Source: GCA-002840305 sp964609365
GTDB lineage: Bacteria > Patescibacteriota > Patescibacteriia > Patescibacteriales > UBA12465
Assembly: GCA_964609365.1 (NCBI GenBank)
Contig: CAZSRC010000002.1
Location: 1-45,431, forward strand
Direction of reading: 5' to 3'
Length of the DNA stretch: 45,431 nucleotides
This document shows, piece by piece, positions 1 to 7,348 of this stretch. Numbering within the stretch: the stretch's first letter is position 1; each line of letters starts with the position of its first letter. The notes beneath the pieces are model-generated. The model was given only the letters and a program-made list of their open reading frames with translations. It was not told the origin of the DNA and did no database searches. The position numbers and the translations under genes are program-made.

Positions 1-50
1 GCGACTGTCTTGTAAACAGTAGGTCGTCGGTTCGAACCCGACAGGCGGCT
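1..50 (+). tRNA. tRNA-Thr (UGU anticodon), 5' part outside window
   Basis: The anticodon stem ACTGT/ACAGT encloses the 7-base loop CTTGTAA, so the anticodon is TGT, reading ACA (Thr). The T arm GTCGG-TTCGAAC-CCGAC follows, then the acceptor 3' strand AGGCGGC and discriminator T at position 50. The CCA end is not encoded. The D arm and 5' acceptor strand lie before position 1. A rho-independent terminator follows directly. Confidence 0.9.
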
Positions 51-53
51 CAG

Positions 54-82
54 AAAAAAACGTTTTTTAAAACGTTTTTTTT
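54..82 (+). terminator. Intrinsic terminator of tRNA-Thr
   Basis: A7-CG-T6 is followed by A4-CG-T8. Bases 55-66 and 69-80 are perfect reverse complements, and a T8 run (75-82) closes the structure. It sits 3 nt after the tRNA and before the mtaB promoter. Confidence 0.8.
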
Positions 83-84
83 GT

Positions 85-113
85 TTGAAGATTTTAATTA
101 TTGTTGTTATAAT
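85..113 (+). promoter_or_regulatory. Sigma-70-type promoter for mtaB
   Basis: TTGAAG (85-90), a 17-nt spacer and TATAAT (108-113) match the housekeeping promoter consensus. Transcription would start near 120, giving a leader of about 19 nt before the mtaB ATG at 139. It lies just past the tRNA terminator, so mtaB appears to be its own transcription unit. Confidence 0.65.
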
Positions 114-138
114 TATAGTAAAATATTTTTAATTTAAT

Positions 139-1434
139 ATGTTAAAAAATAAAAAAATAAAGTTTAAAATTTATACCTTAGGCTGTAAGGTTAATCAATA
201 CGATTCAGCGGCTATAAGTAGTTTATTAATAGAGTCTGGCTTGTCATTATCAGAGAAGAATTTGGATTTAATAATTATAAATTCTTGCTCGGTAACTAAA
301 ATAGCGATAACAAAGGCCAAGAGAATGATAGCTTCTCTAAAAAGAGCTAAGCCCTCTGCCAAGATTGTTTTAATTGGTTGTTGGCCAAAGGTGTATAAGA
401 TGAAAAATATTGAAAATACCGACTTAGTGTCCTTTTCTAAAAAATATTCAGAAATAGTTTCTGATATTAAATCAGTTTTCCCTAAATTTTTTTTAGAAAA
501 AAATATAATAAAAAACAAAAAAATTAACTGCCTTAATCCAATCGAGGACAGGAGTAGATATTTTATTAAAATTCAAGATGGTTGTCAGCAGTTTTGTTCT
601 TATTGTGTAATACCATTGGCCAGGGGCCCACTTAAAAGTCGCCCTGAAAAAGAGCTTATTAATGAGATTAAAGATGCTTTAGAAAATGGCTTTGAAGAGA
701 TTGTTTTATCTGGCATTCATTTAGGTTTGTATGGTCAAGATTTTTTGAATAAAAAAAATAATTTATATCAATTACTTTTAAAGCTTTTAAAAATTGAAAA
801 GTTGGGCAGGATTAGACTTAGCTCTATCGAATTAAATGAGATTAGTGATGATATTATCAGATTAATTTCTACTAATGAAAAAATGTGTCGTCATTTACAC
901 ATCCCGCTACAATCAGCAAGCGATAAGGTTTTAAAATTAATGAATAGACCTTACAATAAAAAGTATTTTATTGAGAGGTTAAAAAAAATCAGAAAAGAAA
1001 ATTCAGGAATAGCTATAAGCACTGATGTTATTGTTGGTTTTCCAGGGGAAAGTGATTATGATTTTCAGGAGACATATGATTTTTGTAAATATTTAGAGTT
1101 TTCCAAGATCCATGTTTTTTCTTTTTCTGCTCATGAAAAAGCAGCGGCTTTTCATTTTCCTGACAAGGTTGATTCTTTAAAAATAAAGCAAAGATCGTCA
1201 AGACTTAGAGAACTTTCTTCTGTTTTGGAAAAAAAATTTAAAAATGCGACCTTAAAGAATAATAAAAATTTAAAAGTTTTAATAGAGTCGTTTAATGAAA
1301 AAAATATTAAACTCAAGAGTGAGTATTATTTTGACATTATTTTAGATAAAGAGAAGTTTTTAAAAAAATTTTGTGATTGCCGAAAAGTTAAAAAAGATTT
1401 ACTACTTGGGAAAATTATTGATTATAAAATTTAA
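139..1434 (+). CDS. mtaB: tRNA t6A37 methylthiotransferase MtaB
   Basis: Radical-SAM methylthiotransferase predicted to convert t6A37 to ms2t6A37 in tRNAs reading ANN codons. The N-terminal domain carries the three cluster cysteines of the family: C16 in TLGCKVNQ, C50 in NSCSVT and C81 in IGCWPK. The radical-SAM CxxxCxxC is C149/C153/C156 in GCQQFCSYCVIPLARG. The TLGCKVNQ start and the residues after the SAM motif fit MtaB better than MiaB or RimO. At 431 aa it has full family length. The start at 139 has no Shine-Dalgarno but a good promoter upstream. It stands alone, followed by 100 bp with no gene. Confidence 0.88.
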   Translation: MLKNKKIKFKIYTLGCKVNQYDSAAISSLLIESGLSLSEKNLDLIIINSCSVTKIAITKAKRMIASLKRAKPSAKIVLIGCWPKVYKMKNIENTDLVSFSKKYSEIVSDIKSVFPKFFLEKNIIKNKKINCLNPIEDRSRYFIKIQDGCQQFCSYCVIPLARGPLKSRPEKELINEIKDALENGFEEIVLSGIHLGLYGQDFLNKKNNLYQLLLKLLKIEKLGRIRLSSIELNEISDDIIRLISTNEKMCRHLHIPLQSASDKVLKLMNRPYNKKYFIERLKKIRKENSGIAISTDVIVGFPGESDYDFQETYDFCKYLEFSKIHVFSFSAHEKAAAFHFPDKVDSLKIKQRSSRLRELSSVLEKKFKNATLKNNKNLKVLIESFNEKNIKLKSEYYFDIILDKEKFLKKFCDCRKVKKDLLLGKIIDYKI

Positions 1435-1535
1435 ATTATTTTATTATAATTTTATATATTTTTTATTTTTTCACATAGATCATTTTTCTATAATTAATTA
1501 AATTTTTTTAATAATTTATTTAATTATTGGTTATT

Positions 1536-2516
1536 ATGAGTACTTGTAATTATTTTAGATTTTTTCTTGCTCTATCCCTGATTAATTTTATTATTTTTTC
1601 TAGTTTATTTTTTTGTATTTTTTATAAAAATGAAAGTAGGCAGGGCTTCTATCTTCTAGTTCTTATTTTATTGATTTGCTTTTTTTCAATAAATTTTTTA
1701 TTAGTTTATTTTTGGGCAAAACTTATAGATTATAATAATAAAAGTAAAAAAATTAAATCTAAATGCGATCTCGAGATTAGTAGTTATCTAGACAATTTAT
1801 CTGAAAAAAATAAATTAGTTAAGGCAGCTAAAGCTTCTCTTGGTGTTTATCATGATTTGGCCAATATTTTAACAGCATCTAATTTTGCTATAAACAATGC
1901 TATTTCTGAATCAGCAGAGAATAAGGGGCTCAGTATTTTTCTGAAGAGAATTAGTAATATTAACGAAAGGGCCAATTACTTAATTGGCTCTTTTAAGAGA
2001 CAATTTAATCAAGAGGGTTTTTATTCTTATTTTTCCCCAGCCTCTGAAATAAAGGCTTGTTTAAATATTTTTAATTTTTATTTTATTAAAAATAAAATAA
2101 ATGTTAAAACTAATTTAAATAAAAAAATTTTAATTTTTGGTGACCCTGTAAAATTTTCTCAAATAATTATTAATTTACTTGATAACTCAATTGATTCTTT
2201 TGATTGTAATCAAAGGAATAGAAATATTTTTATTTCTTTTAAAGCTTTAGGCCCCTTAGATGATTTGAGCCTTTGTGATTTAGAATTATTTTTTAGGGAT
2301 TCCGGGAGGGGGATTTGCGAAGATTATTTAAAAAATGTTTTTGAACCATTTTTTTCCTCCAAAAAAGATTCTAGTTCTTGTCATTGTGGGGTCGGTTTGA
2401 CATTGATTAAAAAAATAGTAGAGGAAGATTTCTCCGGAAGGGTTCATCTAAGTAGTTCTTTGGGAGAGGGGACTAAATTTAAATTATTTTTTCCAAAAAT
2501 AAAAAAACAGCCTTAA
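1536..2516 (+). CDS. Membrane-bound sensor histidine kinase without an extracellular sensor domain
   Basis: 326-aa two-component kinase. Two hydrophobic helices (about residues 7-30 and 38-62) are joined by a very short loop, so there is no room for an external sensor domain. The phospho-acceptor box is YHDLANILT with H106. The ATP-binding domain has an N box (INLLDNSIDSF), a G1/F box (DSGRGI and FEPFFSSK) and a G2 box (GVGLTLIKKI). A TTG at 1527 is in frame, but the ATG at 1536 is preferred. No response regulator is adjacent; the only one in this window is at 12073, over 9 kb away, so pairing is unknown. The signal is probably sensed in the membrane, or the protein responds to a partner. Confidence 0.82.
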   Translation: MSTCNYFRFFLALSLINFIIFSSLFFCIFYKNESRQGFYLLVLILLICFFSINFLLVYFWAKLIDYNNKSKKIKSKCDLEISSYLDNLSEKNKLVKAAKASLGVYHDLANILTASNFAINNAISESAENKGLSIFLKRISNINERANYLIGSFKRQFNQEGFYSYFSPASEIKACLNIFNFYFIKNKINVKTNLNKKILIFGDPVKFSQIIINLLDNSIDSFDCNQRNRNIFISFKALGPLDDLSLCDLELFFRDSGRGICEDYLKNVFEPFFSSKKDSSSCHCGVGLTLIKKIVEEDFSGRVHLSSSLGEGTKFKLFFPKIKKQP

Positions 2517-2561
2517 TTTATTCTTTGCAACATATTAATTTTTTTGTATTTTTATGACTAA

Positions 2562-2590
2562 TTGTATTTTTTGTCTTTTTTAGTTATAAT
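2562..2590 (+). promoter_or_regulatory. Sigma-70-type promoter for lemA
   Basis: TTGTAT (2562-2567), a 17-nt spacer and TATAAT (2585-2590) lie just upstream of lemA. Predicted transcription start is near 2597, with a leader of about 23 nt and no Shine-Dalgarno. The surroundings are very A+T-rich, so chance matches are possible. Confidence 0.55.
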
Positions 2591-2619
2591 TAATAAAGTT
2601 TATAATTAATTTTAAAAAA

Positions 2620-3186
2620 ATGTCTACAACACTTTGGATTGTTTTAATTATCTTGCTTATTTTGGTTATCACCATTATTTCAATGTATAATGGTCTTATT
2701 CGCTTAAAAAATAGGGTAGATGAAGCTTGGAGTGACATAGATGTTCAATTAAAAAGGAGATATGATTTGATTCCTAATTTAGTTGAAACTGTCAAAGCTT
2801 ATGCTTCTCATGAAAAGGAAACTTTAGAGAAAGTTATAAAAGCTAGAAACGATGCAATGTTAATGCAAAATAGCTCAGATGTTGACGCTAAGTTAAAGGC
2901 TGAAAACGAGCTTTCAGGAACCCTAAAGTCAATATTTGCTCTTAGCGAAAGTTACCCAGATTTAAAGGCAAACCAAAATTTCCTAGAATTACAAAGGGAA
3001 TTATCTGATACTGAGAATAAAATTCAAGCCTCTCGTCGTTTTTATAATTCTAATGTTCGAGATTTTAATACCAAGATTCAAGTTTTCCCAACAAATATAA
3101 TATCTAAACAATTAGGATTTTCTTCCAGAAACTTTTTTGAATTAGAGGATGTTTCTCAAAGAGAGAATATCAAACTTGGTTTTTAG
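2620..3186 (+). CDS. lemA: LemA family membrane protein
   Basis: 188 aa. An N-terminal membrane helix (about residues 4-24) is followed by the family's helical domain, recognisable from NRVDEAWSDIDVQLKRR, DLIPNLVETVKAY and RNDAM. LemA proteins are anchored with a short external N terminus and a coiled-coil helical domain; their biochemical role is unclear. They are repeatedly found next to HtpX-type proteases, as here, which suggests a joint role in membrane-protein quality control. A small membrane peptide gene lies between the two. It ends with TAG. Family assignment is firm; function is inferred from neighbours only. Confidence 0.9.
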   Translation: MSTTLWIVLIILLILVITIISMYNGLIRLKNRVDEAWSDIDVQLKRRYDLIPNLVETVKAYASHEKETLEKVIKARNDAMLMQNSSDVDAKLKAENELSGTLKSIFALSESYPDLKANQNFLELQRELSDTENKIQASRRFYNSNVRDFNTKIQVFPTNIISKQLGFSSRNFFELEDVSQRENIKLGF

Positions 3187-3207
3187 TTTATTTTTAAATA
3201 TAAATTT

Positions 3208-3360
3208 ATGGGAAGTGCGAATGTTTTAGGCATGGACTTTGCTCCGCAAGCAAATAATGTTTCTGGAGCTGAGACATCTTCTGTTTTTTGGCCAGTTGTT
3301 GCTATAGTTTTAATTGCTGGACTAATTGCCTTTATTGTTTACAAAAATTTTCTTGAATAA
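3208..3360 (+). CDS. 50-aa single-pass membrane peptide between lemA and htpX
   Basis: The reading frame ATG 3208 to TAA 3360 encodes 50 residues: about 27 polar and small residues (MGSANVLGMDFAPQANNVSG...), then a membrane helix (roughly residues 28-45, VFWPVVAIVLIAGLIAFIVY) and a short KNFLE tail. It starts 21 nt after lemA and ends about 50 nt before htpX, on the same strand, so it is probably cotranscribed. I do not recognise a family. A role as partner or substrate of LemA/HtpX is only a guess from position. The clear amphiphilic layout and the snug fit in the operon favour a real gene. Confidence 0.6.
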   Translation: MGSANVLGMDFAPQANNVSGAETSSVFWPVVAIVLIAGLIAFIVYKNFLE

Positions 3361-3381
3361 AATTTAATAAATTTTAACTAC

Positions 3382-3408
3382 AATCACCTTGCTAAAGTTA
3401 AGGTGATT
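3382..3408 (+). promoter_or_regulatory. Hairpin sequestering the htpX Shine-Dalgarno
   Basis: AATCACCTT (3382-3390) and AAGGTGATT (3400-3408) are perfect reverse complements around a 9-nt loop. The 3' arm contains AGGTGAT, which pairs with ATCACCT at the 3' end of bacterial 16S rRNA, and lies about 6 nt before the GTG start at 3413. The 5' arm therefore mimics the anti-SD. No T run follows, so it does not look like a terminator. Regulation of htpX translation, for example by temperature, is an inference. Confidence 0.6.
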
Positions 3409-3412
3409 TAAT

Positions 3413-4327
3413 GTGTCTATGACTCTATATAATAATAGTGATAAAAATAAAAGAAAAACTTGGTTTTTATTTAGTGGCTTTTTTGTTTTTACTATCTTAA
3501 TAGGATATTTTTTTTCTTTAGCTTTTAATGATTCTGTTGTTTTATATTTTTTTGTTTTTTTTAGTATAATATCCGCTTTAATTTCTTACTGGTTTAGTGA
3601 TAAAATAGTTTTAAGTATGAGTGGGGCTCATGAATTAAAATTTGAGGATAATAAAGAAATTTATCGTTTAGTTGAAAATTTATGCATCTCTATCGGATTA
3701 CCTTTACCAAAGATATATTTAATTAATGATCCAGCTCCCAACGCTTTTGCTACCGGAAGAAATCCAAAAAATGGAGTAATTGCTTTAACCTCTGGGCTCT
3801 TAAATAAGCTTGATAAGTCTGAGATTGAAGGTGTTATAGCACATGAGTTATCACATATCAAAAATTATGACATCTTAATTGCTACTCTCACTACAATAAT
3901 GGTTGGAATAATAGTTCTTTTAGCCGATTGGTTTAGACATTGGGCCTTTTTTTCTAACAGGAATTCAAATAGTGAAAATAATAAAGGGCAACTACAATTA
4001 ATTATAATAGTTGTTGCAATAATTTTATCAATTTTAGCTCCAATTTTTGCTTACATGATGCAGTTTGCTATTTCTAGAAAAAGAGAGTTTTTGGCCGATG
4101 CTGATGGTGCTTTAATAACTAGATATCCGGAAGGATTGGCAAATGCTTTAGAAAAAATATCTTCAGATCCCAACGATTTGAAGTTTGCTAATAGAGCAAC
4201 TGCGCACTTATATATAAGCTCACCATTAAAAAGTAAAAATAAAAGATCTTTTTTGAGCAAGGCTTTTATGACTCATCCTCCAGTAGAGGAGAGAATTAAA
4301 GCTTTAAGGAGTTTAGATTTAAAATAA
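3413..4327 (+). CDS. htpX: Membrane zinc metalloprotease HtpX (M48)
   Basis: 304-aa M48B endopeptidase of the cytoplasmic membrane, which in other bacteria degrades misfolded membrane proteins. Two N-terminal membrane helices (about residues 16-36 and 42-62) precede the peptidase domain. The zinc site is H144-E-L-S-H148 with the third ligand E225 in REFLADADG, and the family motif PNAFATGRNP is present. Two more hydrophobic segments lie between the HExxH motif and E225. The GTG start at 3413 is chosen because AGGTGA at 3401-3406 is correctly spaced for it; ATG 3419 is the alternative. It sits downstream of lemA and the small membrane peptide. The start region is enclosed by a hairpin, which suggests translational control. 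Confidence 0.9.
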   Translation: MSMTLYNNSDKNKRKTWFLFSGFFVFTILIGYFFSLAFNDSVVLYFFVFFSIISALISYWFSDKIVLSMSGAHELKFEDNKEIYRLVENLCISIGLPLPKIYLINDPAPNAFATGRNPKNGVIALTSGLLNKLDKSEIEGVIAHELSHIKNYDILIATLTTIMVGIIVLLADWFRHWAFFSNRNSNSENNKGQLQLIIIVVAIILSILAPIFAYMMQFAISRKREFLADADGALITRYPEGLANALEKISSDPNDLKFANRATAHLYISSPLKSKNKRSFLSKAFMTHPPVEERIKALRSLDLK

Positions 4328-4354
4328 AATTATAAAAAATTAAAATAAAAACTT

Positions 4355-5404
4355 ATGAATGCTAAAATAATAGCAACAATTGGGCCAAAATCTGAAGATT
4401 ATAGTGTTTTAAAATCATTGGCTGTAAATGGAATGGCAATGATTCGTTTAAATTTTTCTCATGCTAATTATGATCAGTATCATAAAATAAAAGAAAATAT
4501 CGATAAAATTAATCAAGAATTAAATTTAAAAATTAAAATTATTTTTGATTTACAGGGTCCAAGAATTAGAGTTGGAAAATTAAAACATGAAACCCAAATT
4601 TTAGAAGGTGAAACTTATTCATTTTTACATAATAAGGGCAATATTGATAATTTTGAAATACCAATTGATGATGGTGAGTTGATCAATGATTTAAAAATTG
4701 GCGATCCAGTTTATTTAGATAATGGCTTGATTGAATTAAAAGTTGTTGATATTGATTTAATCAAGGGTAAATTTAAAGCAGTAGCAGAAAGAGGTGGACT
4801 ACTTTTATCTCGTAAGGGTATAAATGTTCCAAAGACAATATTAAATAGAGACATATTAACACCTAAGGATTTGTTAGATATTGAATTTGCCAAAAAAGTT
4901 AAACCAGATTTTGTTGCTATTTCTTTTGTTCAAAGTGCGGAAAATGTTTTAGAGGTTAAAAAATTTATCAATAATGAAGATATTAAAATAATATCAAAAA
5001 TTGAAAGAGGTATCGCTCTGGAAAATATCGATGGAATTATAAGAAATTCTGATTGTATAATGATTGCTAGAGGTGATTTAGGTATAGAAATACCAATAGA
5101 AGATTTACCTATAGTCCAAAAAAATTTAATTAGACATGCACATTGGCACGATAAGGCGACTATTGTAGCAACTCAAATGATGGCCTCTATGATAGACCAT
5201 TATCGTCCAACTCGAGCAGAGGCTAGCGATGTTGCTAATGCCATTTTTGATGGTGCTGATGCTTTAATGCTTTCTGATGAAACTGCTGTTGGGGCTTACC
5301 CTACTGAAACTGTTAGTATTATGAACAGAATCATAAAAAGAACTGATCAATATTTTAGTCATAGAAATTATTTTGACAATTCAAGTATAATTTATAAAAA
5401 ATAA
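4355..5404 (+). CDS. pyk: Pyruvate kinase, short form lacking the C-terminal domain
   Basis: Catalyses phosphoenolpyruvate + ADP to pyruvate + ATP, the last step of glycolysis. Visible motifs are IATIGPKS, RLNFSHANYD, DLQGPRIRVG, the active-site lysine K215 in IISKIERGI, MIARGDLGIEIP and ATQMMASMIDHYRPTRAEAS. The B domain occupies about residues 70-160. The protein stops at 349 aa soon after YPTETVSIM, whereas typical enzymes run to about 470 aa, so the C-terminal domain that carries the allosteric site and much of the tetramer interface is missing. The catalytic set looks intact. It lies 27 nt after htpX and 9 nt before the U32 gene. Confidence 0.9.
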   Translation: MNAKIIATIGPKSEDYSVLKSLAVNGMAMIRLNFSHANYDQYHKIKENIDKINQELNLKIKIIFDLQGPRIRVGKLKHETQILEGETYSFLHNKGNIDNFEIPIDDGELINDLKIGDPVYLDNGLIELKVVDIDLIKGKFKAVAERGGLLLSRKGINVPKTILNRDILTPKDLLDIEFAKKVKPDFVAISFVQSAENVLEVKKFINNEDIKIISKIERGIALENIDGIIRNSDCIMIARGDLGIEIPIEDLPIVQKNLIRHAHWHDKATIVATQMMASMIDHYRPTRAEASDVANAIFDGADALMLSDETAVGAYPTETVSIMNRIIKRTDQYFSHRNYFDNSSIIYKK

Positions 5405-5413
5405 TTTTTTAAA

Positions 5414-6646
5414 ATGAAAAAATTAGAATTATTAGCGCCAGCGGGTAATTTTTTAAAAATGCAAACAGCTATAACTCATGGGGCTGATGCAATTTATTTA
5501 GGTATCCCAGATTTTTCACTAAGAGTTAGAATTAATGATTTTGATTTAAATTCTTTGGCTAGAGCTATTTCCTATGCTCATTCTAAAAATAAAAAAGTTT
5601 ATGTTACTATAAATATTTTTGCTCACAACCATCATATTGACAAACTACCAAAATATTTAAAATTATTAAATAAATTATTACCAGATGCTTTAATAATTTC
5701 TGATCCAGGGATATTATCATTAGTAAAAAAATATTGTCCCCAAATTGATGTTCATTTATCAACTCAAGCTAATTGTACTAATTATGAGGCAGTTAAATTT
5801 TGGCAGAAACAAGGGGTCAAGAGAATAATCTTGGGACGAGAAACCACCCTGGAAGAGATAAAAAAAATTCATCAAAAATGTCCTAAGATAGAGCTGGAAT
5901 ATTTTGTTCATGGGGCAATGTGTATGTCTTATTCCGGTAGATGTTTTTTGTCAAAAGATTTTGTTAATCGTAGCGCTAATTTAGGTGATTGCTCTCAGCC
6001 TTGTCGATGGGAGTACGATGTTTTTATCAAAGCCAAGGGTCATGAGCAGGAGTTAGAGTTGGTACAAGAAAATCATGGCTCTTATTTGCTTAATTCCAAG
6101 GATTTATGTTTAATAAAAAATCTCCCAGAATTAATAAAAGCTGGTATTACTAGCTTTAAAATTGAGGGAAGAGCCAAGAGTGTTTATTATTTAGCAAATA
6201 TTGTTGGAATTTATAAAAAAGCTTTATTAGACTCAAAAAAGATTAATTTTTTATATAAAGAATTAATAAGCAAAGTAACTCATAGAGGTTATACTACTGG
6301 ATTTTTATTAAATAAAAAAGGGGAGCAGAATACTATTAATTCTCATTTTTTATCAGATTGGGAGTTTTGCGGCCAAGTTCTTGAAAATAAAAGCAAAAAA
6401 GAAAAAAATAAATATATTAATATTATTAAAATTAAAGTTCATAATACTATTAAGCTCGGAGATAAAATTGAGATAATTATGCCAAATTATGATATAATAA
6501 AACTAGACTTAAAAGAAATAATTGATTTTCAGAGTAGTCAAAATATTCAAGAAGCTCATGGTGGTGGTGGCAGTCAAGAGGTGTTATTAAAGGTTATTAG
6601 TATTATTAAAATACCCGAGTTATCGGTTTTAAGAAGAAAGTTATAA
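5414..6646 (+). CDS. trhP: U32 family protein, probable tRNA hydroxyuridine synthesis protein TrhP (YegQ)
   Basis: 410-aa peptidase-U32-family protein. The N terminus LELLAPAGNF and GADAIYLG begin the TIM-barrel-like domain. The family signature EYFVHGAMCMSYSGRCFLS is present, followed by GDCSQPCRWEY, giving four cysteines arranged as in iron-sulfur U32 proteins. SFKIEGRAKSVYY is also typical. Close relatives (YegQ/TrhP) act in 5-hydroxyuridine formation at tRNA position 34, using prephenate. The older collagenase annotation is less likely. It sits tightly between pyk and ruvA (9 nt and 4 nt gaps), so it is cotranscribed. Family is sure, exact substrate less so. Confidence 0.75.
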   Translation: MKKLELLAPAGNFLKMQTAITHGADAIYLGIPDFSLRVRINDFDLNSLARAISYAHSKNKKVYVTINIFAHNHHIDKLPKYLKLLNKLLPDALIISDPGILSLVKKYCPQIDVHLSTQANCTNYEAVKFWQKQGVKRIILGRETTLEEIKKIHQKCPKIELEYFVHGAMCMSYSGRCFLSKDFVNRSANLGDCSQPCRWEYDVFIKAKGHEQELELVQENHGSYLLNSKDLCLIKNLPELIKAGITSFKIEGRAKSVYYLANIVGIYKKALLDSKKINFLYKELISKVTHRGYTTGFLLNKKGEQNTINSHFLSDWEFCGQVLENKSKKEKNKYINIIKIKVHNTIKLGDKIEIIMPNYDIIKLDLKEIIDFQSSQNIQEAHGGGGSQEVLLKVISIIKIPELSVLRRKL

Positions 6647-6650
6647 AATT

Positions 6651-7223
6651 ATGATTTCATATTTAAAGGGGAGGATTATTTATAAGTTAAAAAATAATAT
6701 TGTTCTAGAGATAAACAATGTAGGATATACTGTTTTTGTTAGTGATAATTTTTTAAATGAATTAAAAGTTGACCAAATAGTAGAAGTTTTTACTCATCAG
6801 CATGTCAAAGAGGATGCCCTAGATTTATACGGCTTTAAAAGCTTAGAAGAATTAGAGTTTTTTAAGTTACTTATTTCCATTTCTGGTGTTGGCCCAAAGT
6901 CGGCCTTATCAGTTTTAGCTATAGCTAATTTATCTGATATTAAAGATTCTATTGTTCGAGAAGATTCTCATCTTTTAACTAAAGTTTCTGGTATTGGTAA
7001 AAAAACAGCTGAAAGAGTGGTTTTAGAATTAAAGGATAAATTATTTAAAATGGGAGGGGATTATGATTTGTCAGAAAGCAGTTTTTCTGGAGATGAAATT
7101 GATGCTTTAATGGCCCTAGGTTATTCGATGCCTAAGGCTCGAGAGGCCTTAAAACAGGTTGATAATGATATTTTAGATAGTGCTGAAAGAATTCGTCAAG
7201 CCCTGAAGAAGATGTCAAAATAA
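6651..7223 (+). CDS. ruvA: Holliday junction branch-migration protein RuvA
   Basis: 190 aa, full family length. The N-terminal OB fold starts MISYLKGRI. Two helix-hairpin-helix motifs are at about residues 78-88 (ISGVGPKSALS) and 112-122 (VSGIGKKTAERV). The third domain, DEIDALMALGYS, would contact RuvB. RuvA tetramers bind four-way junctions and load the RuvB motor. Neither ruvB nor ruvC is in this window. It starts 4 nt after the U32 gene and is followed by a terminator, so it closes this transcription unit. Confidence 0.93.
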   Translation: MISYLKGRIIYKLKNNIVLEINNVGYTVFVSDNFLNELKVDQIVEVFTHQHVKEDALDLYGFKSLEELEFFKLLISISGVGPKSALSVLAIANLSDIKDSIVREDSHLLTKVSGIGKKTAERVVLELKDKLFKMGGDYDLSESSFSGDEIDALMALGYSMPKAREALKQVDNDILDSAERIRQALKKMSK

Positions 7224-7243
7224 AAAAAATAATATATTTTTTG

Positions 7244-7277
7244 AAAAATGCTTAGTATTTACAAAAGCATTTTTTTT
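7244..7277 (+). terminator. Intrinsic terminator after ruvA
   Basis: AAAAATGCTT (7244-7253) pairs with AAGCATTTTT (7265-7274) around an 11-nt loop, and the T run continues to 7277. The -35 element of the proS promoter lies in the loop. Confidence 0.75.
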
Positions 7278-7286
7278 AGTTATAGT
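7258..7286 (+). promoter_or_regulatory. Promoter for proS-mreBCD, overlapping the ruvA terminator
   Basis: TTTACA (7258-7263), a 17-nt spacer and TATAGT (7281-7286). The -35 falls in the loop of the preceding terminator and the spacer covers its 3' arm and T run. Predicted start is near 7293, giving a leader of about 55 nt before proS. Confidence 0.55.
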
Positions 7287-7348
7287 AATAATATCAAATT
7301 TTCTTGTTTTTAGATAATAAAAACAAATTTTTTTGTTGAAAAATATAT

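Noticed and set aside
1470..1494. TTCACA and TATAAT upstream of the histidine kinase as a promoter
   Set aside because: The TATAAT is good, but the spacer is only 13 nt and no other -35 is convincing, so a full promoter could not be supported.
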